Assembly: GCF_000007825.1 (NCBI RefSeq)
Contig: NC_004722.1
Location: 3,016,501 to 3,080,500, forward strand
Length of the DNA: 64,000 nt
From: Bacillus cereus ATCC 14579
GTDB taxonomy: Bacteria > Bacillota > Bacilli > Bacillales > Bacillaceae_G
Direction of reading: 5' to 3'
This document shows positions 25,744 to 34,795 of the stretch, in pieces. A program made the translations under genes and the position numbers. The number at the start of each line of letters is the position of its first letter. The stretch's first letter is position 1. The notes beneath the pieces are model-generated. The model saw nothing but the letters and a program-made list of their open reading frames with translations, was not told the DNA's origin and ran no database searches.

Positions 25744-28350
25744 CTACAACACTTCAATATATCCTTCTGTTCCATGTACCCGAATTCGTTGCCCGTCTTT
25801 TATTAGTTTCGTAGCATTCTCTACTCCAACAACTGCTGGCAGGCCATACTCACGTGCAATCACTGCTCCGTGCGTCATAAGCCCGCCGACTTCAGTGACT
25901 AACCCTTTTATAGAAACAAACAAAGGTGTCCACCCAGGATCGGTAAATGCCGTAACTAATATATCTCCATCTTCCAAATTCGCGTCTTCCATGTTTAAAA
26001 TAACGCGTGCTCTCCCCTCAACCACTCCAGAAGAAACAGGCAAACCTACAATTGCTTCAGCCGGGAGATTTTCGCGTTTGTACTTACCTGTAATGATTTC
26101 TCCATCAGACGTGATAACACGCGGAGGTGTTAGTTTTTCATATAATTTGTACGCATTTTTTTGTTTATGAATAATCTTGTAATCTAGTTTATTTGTGCGA
26201 ACGACTTCGTGAAGTTCTTCAAAAGTTAGATAGTATATATCTTCTATTTCATTCAGAACATTATTTTGCACAAGTTTCTCTGCTTCTTTCAGTAATGCCT
26301 GCTTATATATGAAATAACGATGAATCATGCCGTATTTCGGATATTCACGATAACCGATGAAATTGCGGAGGTTACAAATCATTCTCTTCGTCTCTTCTAC
26401 TTTTTGTTCCCCATCCGGCAAGTGCTGCAATCGCTCTAACAACTCTTTTTCTTTTTTCAAAGCTTCCTGCAGCCCTTCTTCAAACTTCCGCTTACTAGCA
26501 CCATATTCAAAGTCTCTTATATGATTTAAAATCATCGGTATAATTGTAGCTGGCTGTTCACTCCAGCGCGTTTTCGTAATGTCGATTTCTCCACTGCATC
26601 TCATTCCATATTTATTTAGAAAAGCATCGATTGCATCCCGAACTTTTTCCCCGCCTTTAAACTGAATTAATTCATCTAAAAAGCTGTCATCTTCTACATG
26701 CTGTAAATACGCAATGACTTCCGGATACGGCCGAATCACATCTGCCACATCCAATAACGCTAGCCCCATTTCTGACGTAATATTATGTTGTACAGATTGT
26801 GAAAGTACATCTGCTGCATTTTTTTCTCCTAGCCACTGCTCCATCTTTTCATTAATCCATGATGAAGCATTCATACCTGCCATAATGATAGCTATACTTT
26901 GCGAGTTAAATAATACTTTCTTTAATTGCTGAATGTCTTCTAAAATAAAATCAAGTACATCCACCCCTGATTTCGTTTGCATGTTTCGTTTTAATTCTTC
27001 TATTGATAATTCACTATTCTTTATTAAATTCGTAACGATTTCCGGATCGTTTTCAGGTTGTTGTTGCGAACTTGCAGGTGGCACATTTTTACTAAGATCC
27101 TTTTCTTTTTCATCATCCGATAACAATTTAATAAAATTCTCTCGCTCAATTACAGTCGTTAATGCATCTCGTATGAGCGGATCCGATTTACCTAAAGTGT
27201 TTATTAAGTAATCTCTGCTAGCAGGTGAAGCTAGTCTTTGCGTAGCATCAACAAATAGTCTTCCTCCGGCTTTACACATAGGTGCACTAGTCGTTAACAG
27301 GAAAAAAGATAAACCTAATGGTTTCATCGCATCGGTCATCATTTGTTGGTGACCAACTGATATATACACGTGATTTTCCCCATCATTTACTTCTGGAATT
27401 GGATATAAAGTCGTAATCGGTCTGCTTTGGACTATATAAATTGTATCATCAACTAAGCACCATTCAATATCTTGCGGACAACCAAAATAAGCTTCGATTT
27501 GTCTTCCGATGCGTGCTAGTTGTAAAATCTGTTGTTCAGTAAGTGTTTGAAATTTTTGCTGATTAGGAGCAATTTTCTTTCTCTCTGTTCCGCCTTCTTT
27601 TCGTCCATAGATGGCTAATTTTTTCGTTGCGATGACCTTTTCGACGATTTCGTCTTCTTTTACCTTATAATTATCGGCAGAAACCAATCCAGATACTAGC
27701 GCCTCGCCAAGTCCAAAGCTGGCATCGATTGACAACACCTTCCTATTCGAAGTAATCGGATCCGCAGTAAATAAAATCCCTGAAGCCTCAGGGAAAACCA
27801 TTTTTTGAATGACAACACATATAGAAACTTGATTATGATCAAAACCGTTTTGCATTCGGTATATAACCGCCCGATCTGTAAACAAAGAAGCCCAGCATTT
27901 TTTAATATGCTGCAAAATGTTTTCTTTTCCAATAACATTTAAATACGTATCTTGTTGACCAGCAAACGAGGCATACGGTAAATCTTCAGCAGTAGCACTC
28001 GAACGCACTGCATATGCATGTTCATCGCCAAAGTGCGAGAGATAATGAGCTACTGATTCCACTACATCAACTGGAATTTCCACCGCCATAATGACTTCTC
28101 TAATCTGCTTACTAATTTCACCAATTCGATCTCGTTCCTCAATTTTTAGCATTGCTAATTGATTCAATAAAGTTTGAAACGCTCCATTTTTTCCGATGGC
28201 CTGTTCATACCCTACCGTTGTAACACAAAACCCTTCTGGCACTTGTATCCCTTGAATATTGGATAACTCCCCTAAATTCAATCCTTTTCCACCAACGAGA
28301 AAAAGCTGCGTTTTTTCTATTTCCTGAAAATCGAGAACGAAAGAACTCAT
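25744..28350 (-). CDS. rph: Rifampin phosphotransferase
   Basis: Dikinase-like enzyme that inactivates rifamycins by transferring the beta-phosphate of ATP to the ansa bridge. The 868-aa protein has three parts: an ATP-grasp domain (about 1-315; GGKGLNLGELS, YAVRSSATAEDLPYASFAGQQDTYLN, DIEWCLVDDTIYIVQSRPITTLY), a rifampin-binding helical domain (about 325-750), and a swivelling phosphohistidine domain (about 770-868; VTEVGGLMTHGAVIAREYGLPAVVG with catalytic His827). Length and domain order separate it from phosphoenolpyruvate synthase, which places the His domain in the middle. I recognise it as the Bacillus/Listeria Rph type. AAGGAGAGG precedes the ATG at 28350; the frame extends 24 bp further without support. 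Confidence 0.92.
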   Translation of the reverse strand: MSSFVLDFQEIEKTQLFLVGGKGLNLGELSNIQGIQVPEGFCVTTVGYEQAIGKNGAFQTLLNQLAMLKIEERDRIGEISKQIREVIMAVEIPVDVVESVAHYLSHFGDEHAYAVRSSATAEDLPYASFAGQQDTYLNVIGKENILQHIKKCWASLFTDRAVIYRMQNGFDHNQVSICVVIQKMVFPEASGILFTADPITSNRKVLSIDASFGLGEALVSGLVSADNYKVKEDEIVEKVIATKKLAIYGRKEGGTERKKIAPNQQKFQTLTEQQILQLARIGRQIEAYFGCPQDIEWCLVDDTIYIVQSRPITTLYPIPEVNDGENHVYISVGHQQMMTDAMKPLGLSFFLLTTSAPMCKAGGRLFVDATQRLASPASRDYLINTLGKSDPLIRDALTTVIERENFIKLLSDDEKEKDLSKNVPPASSQQQPENDPEIVTNLIKNSELSIEELKRNMQTKSGVDVLDFILEDIQQLKKVLFNSQSIAIIMAGMNASSWINEKMEQWLGEKNAADVLSQSVQHNITSEMGLALLDVADVIRPYPEVIAYLQHVEDDSFLDELIQFKGGEKVRDAIDAFLNKYGMRCSGEIDITKTRWSEQPATIIPMILNHIRDFEYGASKRKFEEGLQEALKKEKELLERLQHLPDGEQKVEETKRMICNLRNFIGYREYPKYGMIHRYFIYKQALLKEAEKLVQNNVLNEIEDIYYLTFEELHEVVRTNKLDYKIIHKQKNAYKLYEKLTPPRVITSDGEIITGKYKRENLPAEAIVGLPVSSGVVEGRARVILNMEDANLEDGDILVTAFTDPGWTPLFVSIKGLVTEVGGLMTHGAVIAREYGLPAVVGVENATKLIKDGQRIRVHGTEGYIEVL

Positions 28351-28839
28351 TTGGCACCTCTCCTTACTATTCATGTGTTCTTGATTGTAACAGTAGTAAA
28401 TGAGAAGAAACAGTCTATTTCGAACGTAAATTACATGATATAATTAAGTTAGGAAGAGATCATCACTTCTATTTCCCCTCTAATTCACTTCAATTACATC
28501 ACCAAACTTAAACATTCTTTTATTATGAAAAGCAATCATTAGACATAATGGATTTCTATCGACATTTGTTATGTGTTTTTTATATAAATATATATTGTAA
28601 TATCTTTATAAATCTTTTATTAAGCCATAAATTCGCCTCAAAAAATAGTAGAATCTGTGACTTTAAAAGCAATATTTTTTGTTTGCACTTTATATAAATT
28701 GATATGAATCCCTCTTAATTCTAGGACTAAATTATTGTTTTTTAATCCCGCATTAATTCTTTTCTCAAATTCGCCAAAATGAATTTTCAAGATTAGGGAA
28801 CTATAATGTCGTATTAAAATATATTAAGGGGGAGAAAAA
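28351..28839. other. Intergenic, no gene seen
   Basis: Divergent region between rph and the MBL-fold gene, very AT-rich. No coding frame, hairpin or known repeat recognised; presumably it holds both promoters. I found no palindromic rifamycin-associated element. Confidence 0.5.
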
Positions 28840-29697
28840 TTGGACAATGAAATGAATTATGGAAGTGATTACAAGTTTATTCCAGCAACTTCAATTGAAA
28901 GTGGTCACGGCATCGAAGTATTACGTGATTTATTTTGTTACACGATTCAAATCGTCAATATATGCTTTGTTGGAAATCCTGAGACCAATGATTTTGTTTT
29001 AGTTGATGCTGGAATGCCTAAATGTGCAAATGAAATTATCTCTATCGCTAAAGATCGATTTGGTACCAATAGTCGCCCAAAAGCAATTATTTTAACTCAC
29101 GGCCATTTTGATCATGTTGGGGGAATAATTGAACTCATCAAGCATTGGGATGTTCACGTCTATGCACATCAAATGGAGATACCGTTCCTGACTGGACAAC
29201 AAAGCTATCCAGAACCAGACCCTACAGTTGAAGGTGGTATGGTAGCGAAAATGTCTCCTCTGTTCCCAAACGAACCAATTGACTTAGGAAATAACGTAAA
29301 AGCGCTACCTACCGATGGAACTGTTCCCCATATGCCAGAGTTTAGATGGATTCATACACCAGGACATACTCCAGGGCATATTTCATTATTCCGAGAAAAA
29401 GACCGAACTTTAATCGCTGGGGACGCTTTTGTTACAGTGAAACAGGAGTATCTATATAAAGTAATAACCCAAGAACAGGAAATAAGCGGTCCGCCTCGTT
29501 ATTTAACAACAGACTGGAAAGCCGCTAAAGAGTCAGTTCTTAAGCTAGAAAAGTTAAAGCCTCTAACCGCCGTTACTGGACACGGGATACCGATGTCGGG
29601 TGAATTGCTATCAACAAGCCTCAAAACACTCGTTCAAGAATTTGATAAAATTGCTGTACCTGATTACGGAAAATATATAGATAAAAAGATGCATTAA
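28840..29697 (+). CDS. MBL-fold metallo-hydrolase
   Basis: A 285-aa metallo-beta-lactamase-fold protein. The metal motif THGHFDHVGG gives His87, His89, Asp91 and His92; HTPGHTPGHISLF and AGDAF follow, and GHGIPMSG supplies the last histidine. It begins with a TTG preceded by AAGGGGGAG. Such stand-alone MBL proteins in bacilli include lactonases, glyoxalase-II-like and unknown hydrolases; the sequence is not close enough to any for a substrate call. No partner gene nearby. Confidence 0.87.
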   Translation: MDNEMNYGSDYKFIPATSIESGHGIEVLRDLFCYTIQIVNICFVGNPETNDFVLVDAGMPKCANEIISIAKDRFGTNSRPKAIILTHGHFDHVGGIIELIKHWDVHVYAHQMEIPFLTGQQSYPEPDPTVEGGMVAKMSPLFPNEPIDLGNNVKALPTDGTVPHMPEFRWIHTPGHTPGHISLFREKDRTLIAGDAFVTVKQEYLYKVITQEQEISGPPRYLTTDWKAAKESVLKLEKLKPLTAVTGHGIPMSGELLSTSLKTLVQEFDKIAVPDYGKYIDKKMH

Positions 29698-30007
29698 ACG
29701 CGAAAATACTTTGTTTATTTTTATATTAACGAATCAGAATATGATACAAAATCAAAACACCAAAAATATTAAGTTTAATATGAAAAAAACTGTACTTAGG
29801 CAACCTCTCTATTATAAGAATGGAACTACCCTTTATGAATAAAGCTCGATATTCCGCAAATACTATCCATAGTATAAGCCTGCCTCTTACCCAGGTTGTA
29901 CTTCTTACCATTAAAGGGTGATTAAAACGGGTTACGCTATATAAAAGCATAATCCGTTTTTAATGAAATATTTTATTCCATATACGTTTAAACAATGGAG
30001 GAAAATG
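29698..30007. other. Intergenic, no gene seen
   Basis: A frame on the minus strand (29726-29950) has no ribosome binding site and unconvincing composition. Nothing else recognised apart from the GGAGG that serves the next gene. Confidence 0.45.
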
Positions 30008-30484
30008 ATGAAACATATTGTTGCTTTATTAATTAAGTACACAGCGATAACTGCAGTATTGCTAATCATTCTCAGTATCTTTCAAGGCATTTCAATTCCT
30101 AGAGTATTACTAATTTCTCTTTTTCTTACGGGAGCTGCCTATTTAATCGGAGACCTCTTCATTTTACCTAAATACGGAAATATGATTGCTACAATGGCAG
30201 ATTTCGGCTTAAGCTTTTTCGGAACTTGGTTACTAACATCCTTGTTTACTAATTTAGATGCTACTCGTAATATTGGATTTTCTTCATTTTTAGCTGCTTT
30301 AATTATTGGCGGAATAGAAGTTTTCTTCCACATTTATATGCAGAAGTTAGTACTGCGTAATGACAATGAATTAAGAGAACATAATCATATTCCCCATGAT
30401 AAATACGCTATGGAGATATCAGATGAATATATGGATTCTTCCACAATAAATAAGTCCAAGCTTGAGGATACACCTAAAAAATAA
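30008..30484 (+). CDS. YndM/DUF2512-family membrane protein
   Basis: A 158-aa protein with four membrane segments (about 6-24, 28-46, 58-78, 85-105) and a hydrophilic tail rich in N, D and K. The start KHIVALLIKYTAITAVLLIIL and the GDLFILPKYGN motif fit the DUF2512 (YndM) family of bacilli, some of which are expressed in the forespore. No molecular function is known. Two adjacent ATGs (30005, 30008) follow GGAGG; the second has better spacing. The stop codon overlaps the terminator that follows. Confidence 0.8.
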   Translation: MKHIVALLIKYTAITAVLLIILSIFQGISIPRVLLISLFLTGAAYLIGDLFILPKYGNMIATMADFGLSFFGTWLLTSLFTNLDATRNIGFSSFLAALIIGGIEVFFHIYMQKLVLRNDNELREHNHIPHDKYAMEISDEYMDSSTINKSKLEDTPKK

Positions 30485-30508
30485 AAAAGTGGCCAACGCC
30501 ACTTTTTT
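30483..30508. terminator. Bidirectional terminator
   Basis: AAAAAAGTGGC-CAAC-GCCACTTTTTT, between the converging YndM-like and DUF3231 genes. Confidence 0.88.
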
Positions 30509-30519
30509 ATTTTTGTTTA

Positions 30520-31035
30520 TTACGCTTGGTCAGAATTTCTTACATGTAATGGAGGTGGAACTACCCATCCCTTTTTCTTACTTAAACGTAGCAGAGTTAC
30601 ACCTGCCTGCGCTTTTTTCATATGAAATTGTCCGAATAGCATACCTACATCTTCTCGAAGGCATTTTCCCATTACTTGACTACATGTCACAAGTCCAGCT
30701 GCTAATCCTGTAGAAACAGCTGCAGCAATTTCAACATCATTAATACGTGCTCCAGGAGGAATGTCTTCGATAGATGCAACTGGTCGTTCTGGAGGAGCAG
30801 GCGGTAAAGCGACCCCATTAATCTTTAAAAGAGCTTTTAATTCTTCTATTTCCGAATTCATATCATTTTCAATTAAGCCTTCTAAAAACTTCTTCAAATC
30901 TTCATCACCTGTGTGATTCATAAACACTTGATGGCTTGCAATTGCACCCTGTGCAGCAAGAAGATAACTCCAAATGTCAAATACTTCTCCGTAATGTAAA
31001 GGTTCATTTTGAGGATTTCCACTTAATATACCCAT
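30520..31035 (-). CDS. DUF3231-family protein
   Basis: A 171-aa protein beginning MGILSGNPQNEPLHYGEVFDIWSYL. It is a predicted helical bundle with HQVFMNHTGDEDLKKFL and ENDMNSEIEELKALLK in the first half and GLVTCSQVMGKCLREDVGMLFGQFHMKKAQAGV in the second. I recognise it as the DUF3231 (spore-coat-associated, ferritin-like helical) family; many bacilli carry several copies. GGTAGG precedes the ATG at 31035; the 38 codons upstream in the same frame look non-coding. The neighbouring SASP gene also suggests a sporulation context. Confidence 0.8.
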   Translation of the reverse strand: MGILSGNPQNEPLHYGEVFDIWSYLLAAQGAIASHQVFMNHTGDEDLKKFLEGLIENDMNSEIEELKALLKINGVALPPAPPERPVASIEDIPPGARINDVEIAAAVSTGLAAGLVTCSQVMGKCLREDVGMLFGQFHMKKAQAGVTLLRLSKKKGWVVPPPLHVRNSDQA

Positions 31036-31200
31036 TTTTAAATTCCTACCTTTCGAAAATATCATAATAAATATTGATTTCAATATTGAAATCAAATTTT
31101 TAAGTATGCTTTTTCCTGCAAAAGATTTTCTACTATGCATGGAAAACACCTTTCCAACACTGCGTGTTTATTGTTTAGGAAAGTAGTTTACAAATTAAAT

Positions 31201-31241
31201 ACTCAAAGATTATGAAAGAAGATTATCAATAATCTTTGAGT
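31201..31241 (-). terminator. Hairpin downstream of the SASP gene
   Basis: ACTCAAAGATTAT / ATAATCTTTGAGT, 13-bp perfect arms, about 90 bp after the SASP stop codon. The T-run is weak. Confidence 0.45.
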
Positions 31242-31329
31242 GAGAATCTGTTTAATATAAGGTTTTTTATTTTTATGAATACACAAAAGAAATTGATTTA
31301 CATATTTGCTATATTTTAAGCCAATTTAC

Positions 31330-31542
31330 TTAGCGGTTAGCTCTACCACCAAGTTGTTGTTCTGCCATTGCTACTAAACGTTTTGTAATTTCACCACCAA
31401 CAGATCCGTTTGAACGAGCTGTTGTATCTGCACCAAGTTGTACACCAAACTCTTGTGCAATTTCATATTTCATTTGATCAAGAGCTTGTTCAGCGCCTCG
31501 AACTAATACTTCATTACGACTTCCACTATTATTTTTTCCCAT
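31330..31542 (-). CDS. Alpha/beta-type small acid-soluble spore protein
   Basis: A 70-aa DNA-binding protein that saturates the spore chromosome and gives UV and heat resistance; degraded by the protease GPR at germination. Diagnostic parts are QALDQMKYEIAQEFGVQLGADTTARSNGSVGGEITKRLV. This includes the GPR cleavage region (YEIA) and the invariant second half that contacts DNA. GGAGGTG precedes the ATG. Monocistronic, as expected for a gene read by sigma-G in the forespore. Its divergent paralogue lies at 53616-53846. Confidence 0.96.
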   Translation of the reverse strand: MGKNNSGSRNEVLVRGAEQALDQMKYEIAQEFGVQLGADTTARSNGSVGGEITKRLVAMAEQQLGGRANR

Positions 31543-31576
31543 ATTGTTTCACCTCCGATGTTTTTAATATGCTACA

Positions 31577-31607
31577 AATTATGAAATAATAATTATCCTT
31601 TTTATGG
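31577..31607 (-). promoter_or_regulatory. Possible sigma-G promoter of the SASP gene
   Basis: On the minus strand CCATAA, 18 bp, CATAATT resembles the forespore sigma-G pattern (GCATA-like -35, CATnnTA-like -10) and sits about 35-65 bp before the SASP start codon. Both boxes deviate by one base. Confidence 0.3.
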
Positions 31608-31807
31608 AAATTAGATTATGAATAAAAATTGATTTTTTTCTTAAAGTAGGGCAAAACATATAAGAAAGAATAACTGATATAACATACTTTCATAACAACA
31701 CTATGTATACTTTCTAATTCCCTTCAGTAAACAAAAGAAAGATTTCTATTTCACCAAGAGATTAAATAAAATTATGTTTTGAGACATAATCCAAAAGGAG
31801 ATATGAG

Positions 31808-32941
31808 ATGAAAGCTGTAACCTATCAAGGACCAAACCAAGTACAGGTTAAACAAGTGGATGATGCAAAATTAGAGAAAAAAGATGATATTATTGTAAAA
31901 ATTACTTCAACCGCTATTTGCGGTTCTGATTTACATCTATATCAAGGCAACATGCCCTTACCTCAAGGATACATTATCGGCCATGAACCAATGGGAATCG
32001 TTGAAGAAGTCGGGCCAGATGTCACTAAAGTGAAAAAAGGCGATCGTGTTGTCATCCCCTTCAACGTTTCTTGTGGACATTGTTTCTATTGCCAACATGA
32101 AATGGAAAGTCAATGTGATAACTCAAACCCTCATTACGATTCTGGTGGATACTTTGGTTATACAGAGAAATTTGGTAATCATCCAGGCGGACAAGCAGAA
32201 TATTTAAAAGTTCCATTTGGTAATTTTACTCCATTTGTTATACCGGAATCATGCGAACTTGAAGATGAATCCCTACTATTTCTATCAGATGTTTTACCAA
32301 CAGCCTATTGGAGTGTAATAAACGCAGGCGTTAGGCCAGGTGATACTGTTATCGTCCTTGGTTGTGGACCTGTTGGATTAATGACACAAAAATTCGCTTG
32401 GATGCAAGGTGCTAAACGTGTAATTGCAGTGGATTACTTAGATTATCGGATGAATTATGCAAAAAAGATTAACAATGTTGAGGTATTTGAGTTTACAAAA
32501 TTCCCCGATATGGGAGAACATTTAAAGGAAATTACACATGGCGGTGCTGATGTAGTTATTGATTGTGTGGGGATGGATGGAAAAAAATCGCCTCTAGAAT
32601 TTCTGGAACAAAAATTAAAATTACAAGGTGGAACTCTCGGTCCTATTCAAATCGCTACGAAAGCCGTAAGAAAATATGGAACGGTTCAAATGACCGGCGT
32701 TTATGGTGGCAATTATAACGCCTTTCCACTCGGTGCATTTTGGGTTAGAAATATTAATCTTAAAATGGGACAAGCACCTGTCATTCATTTTATGCCGGAA
32801 CTATTTGAAAAAATAACAAATAAAGAATTTGATCCAAAAGAGATTATTACACACAAAATTCCCCTTGAAGAAGCGAGTTATGGTTATCAGATTTTTAATA
32901 ATCGTGAAGACGACTGTATAAAAGTCATTCTGAAGCCTTAA
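31808..32941 (+). CDS. Zinc-dependent alcohol dehydrogenase, glutathione-independent formaldehyde dehydrogenase-like
   Basis: A 377-aa medium-chain dehydrogenase. Catalytic zinc ligands are in AICGSDLHLY (Cys38) and IIGHEPMG (His60, Glu61). The structural zinc site is CGHCFYCQHEMESQC (four Cys, about 90-104), and the NAD-binding GXGXXG is VIVLGCGPVGLM. The GGYFGYTEKFGNHPGGQAEYLKVP insertion and the DVLPTAYW motif are features I associate with the FdhA/glutathione-independent formaldehyde dehydrogenase branch. The natural substrate in bacilli is uncertain. AAAGGAGAT precedes the ATG and a hairpin terminator follows. Confidence 0.9.
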   Translation: MKAVTYQGPNQVQVKQVDDAKLEKKDDIIVKITSTAICGSDLHLYQGNMPLPQGYIIGHEPMGIVEEVGPDVTKVKKGDRVVIPFNVSCGHCFYCQHEMESQCDNSNPHYDSGGYFGYTEKFGNHPGGQAEYLKVPFGNFTPFVIPESCELEDESLLFLSDVLPTAYWSVINAGVRPGDTVIVLGCGPVGLMTQKFAWMQGAKRVIAVDYLDYRMNYAKKINNVEVFEFTKFPDMGEHLKEITHGGADVVIDCVGMDGKKSPLEFLEQKLKLQGGTLGPIQIATKAVRKYGTVQMTGVYGGNYNAFPLGAFWVRNINLKMGQAPVIHFMPELFEKITNKEFDPKEIITHKIPLEEASYGYQIFNNREDDCIKVILKP

Positions 32942-32965
32942 AGCTACAATTCATTATTCTTAATG

Positions 32966-33003
32966 AAAAGATAAGATTACATTTCGTAATCTTATCTTTT
33001 TTT
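32966..33003 (+). terminator. Terminator of the alcohol dehydrogenase gene
   Basis: AAAAGATAAGATTAC-ATTTC-GTAATCTTATCTTTTTTT, 25 bp after the stop codon. Confidence 0.9.
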
Positions 33004-33281
33004 ATTAAATGCTAAGTATCTATCCCCTATTTTCATCTCACATCTAAAATAGTTATTTTCAAAAACTTTGCATTTTGAGGTAATAAATAATTGGTAAAAA
33101 CATGAATTAAAGTATTAAGTAACCAAATAGCGGACACGATAACAATGTTAACTAACTTAAAAGTGATGTTGATTATATTGCTGCTCCTCTTAATTTTGTT
33201 TCTATGAACTATTAAACGCCACTGTTACTTACTTATAATCTCCCTACCTCTATTCACATATAAAATCCCTATATTGTAAAC
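33004..33281. other. Intergenic, possible membrane-protein debris
   Basis: Between the two terminators. One + frame near 33115-33207 reads NQIADTITMLTNLKVMLII followed by a leucine-rich run and a stop, without a start or ribosome binding site. It may be the decayed end of a membrane protein or chance. Confidence 0.25.
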
Positions 33282-33309
33282 AAAGAGGAGGGACTTGTCC
33301 CCCCTCTTC
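33282..33309 (-). terminator. Terminator of the ansA-aspA operon
   Basis: AAGAGG-AGGG / CCCC-CCTCTT hairpin immediately after the aspA stop codon, followed on the minus strand by TTTGTTT. Confidence 0.75.
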
Positions 33310-33311
33310 TT

Positions 33312-34742
33312 TTAATTTTTCTTTAAAAGAGTTGCTCCTGCAATCCCTGGGTGTGTCATTTCGAATGGATCTAGAATTAACTCTAAGTCCTCTTGTGACA
33401 ATACACCATTTTTCACACAAAGTTCTCGAACAGATTGCCCTGTCGCGATTGCTTCTTTCGCAACGCGAGCTGCTGCTTCATAACCGATATGAGGGTTCAC
33501 GGCTGTAATAATTCCTACACTTTTCTCAACATACTCTTTTAAGCGATCTTCATTCGCTTCAATTCCTTTTAAGCAATTATCTGTAAAGGCACGGAAACCG
33601 TTATTCATAATGCTAATCGATTGCAGTAAGTTGAAAACAAGTACTGGTTCCATCACGTTTAATTCTAATTGTCCTGCTTCTGAAGCAAGGCAAATTGTAT
33701 GATCATTACCTATTACTTGGAACGCAATTTGATTAATAACTTCTGGCATAACAGGATTTACTTTCCCTGGCATAATAGATGAACCTGGTTGACGAGCTGG
33801 TAACATAATTTCTGCTAAACCAACACGTGGACCTGATGCCATTAAGCGAAGGTCATTCGCAATTTTAGACATATTCATCATACATACTTTCAGTGCTGCA
33901 GATACTTCAGTATAAGCATCCGTATTTTGCGTGGCATCTACTAAGTCTTCTGCACCAACTAGTGGTAGTTCACTAATTGCAGCTAAATGTTTTACAACTG
34001 CTTCAATATATTCTGGGTCTGCATTTAAGCCTGTACCAACTGCAGTTGCTCCCATGTTCACTTCATATAAGTGTTGACGTGATTGCTGAATTCGTTTCAT
34101 ATCACGTTCAAGTACGCGAGAGTATGCTTTAAATTCTTGTCCAAGACGGATTGGCACAGCATCTTGTAAATGTGTACGACCCATTTTAATAACATGATCA
34201 AACTGTTCTGCTTTTAATTCAAATACATCATGCATATAACCCATCGTTTGTAATAAGCCTTCTAATGCATTTAATGTTGCGATATGAATCGCCGTTGGGA
34301 ATGCATCGTTTGTTGATTGCGCCATGTTTACATGACTATTTGGACTAATATAATGATAGTCTCCCTTTTCCATCCCTAATAATTCAAGAGCACGATTGGC
34401 AATGACTTCATTTGCATTCATGTTCATTGAAGTACCCGCTCCGCCTTGGATTGGATCTACGATGAAATGATCATGCCATTTTCCATCAAGAATTTCTTGA
34501 GCAGCCTCTGCGATCGCACCGCCCTTGTTCAATTCCAATCTTCCTACATCTGTATTCGCAAGCGCTGCTGCTTTTTTTACAATTGCGAACGCTCTAATTA
34601 AACTTTCATGAATTTTATACCCTGTAATCGGGAAATTTTCAACAGCGCGTAAAGTCTGAATTCCGTAATATGCCTCAATAGGTAATTCCTTTCCTCCCAA
34701 AAAATCATTCTCCACTCGCACGTTCTTGTTTGTCATTGCCAT
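33312..34742 (-). CDS. aspA: Aspartate ammonia-lyase (aspartase)
   Basis: Cytosolic enzyme that converts L-aspartate to fumarate and ammonia. At 476 aa the length is normal for the fumarase/aspartase superfamily. The signature GSSIMPGKVNP, which carries the catalytic Ser, lies at about residues 317-327; other conserved blocks are GAGTSMNMNANEVIANRA and GRTHLQDAVPIRLGQEF. It follows ansA with a 53-bp gap on the same strand, the ansAB arrangement of bacilli, so asparagine is deamidated and then deaminated into the TCA cycle. GGGGGAG precedes the ATG. Confidence 0.96.
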   Translation of the reverse strand: MAMTNKNVRVENDFLGGKELPIEAYYGIQTLRAVENFPITGYKIHESLIRAFAIVKKAAALANTDVGRLELNKGGAIAEAAQEILDGKWHDHFIVDPIQGGAGTSMNMNANEVIANRALELLGMEKGDYHYISPNSHVNMAQSTNDAFPTAIHIATLNALEGLLQTMGYMHDVFELKAEQFDHVIKMGRTHLQDAVPIRLGQEFKAYSRVLERDMKRIQQSRQHLYEVNMGATAVGTGLNADPEYIEAVVKHLAAISELPLVGAEDLVDATQNTDAYTEVSAALKVCMMNMSKIANDLRLMASGPRVGLAEIMLPARQPGSSIMPGKVNPVMPEVINQIAFQVIGNDHTICLASEAGQLELNVMEPVLVFNLLQSISIMNNGFRAFTDNCLKGIEANEDRLKEYVEKSVGIITAVNPHIGYEAAARVAKEAIATGQSVRELCVKNGVLSQEDLELILDPFEMTHPGIAGATLLKKN

Positions 34743-34795
34743 TTTAATTTCTCCCCCATATTAAATGTAAAACCTAAATAAATCATATGAAGTCA

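Noticed and set aside
25744..28350. Reading as phosphoenolpyruvate synthase
   Set aside because: The phosphohistidine motif is at the C-terminus and the middle domain fits rifampin phosphotransferase; PpsA has the His domain in the middle.
29726..29950. 74-codon frame on - in the gap before the YndM-like gene
   Set aside because: No ribosome binding site, no recognisable content; probably chance in AT-rich DNA.
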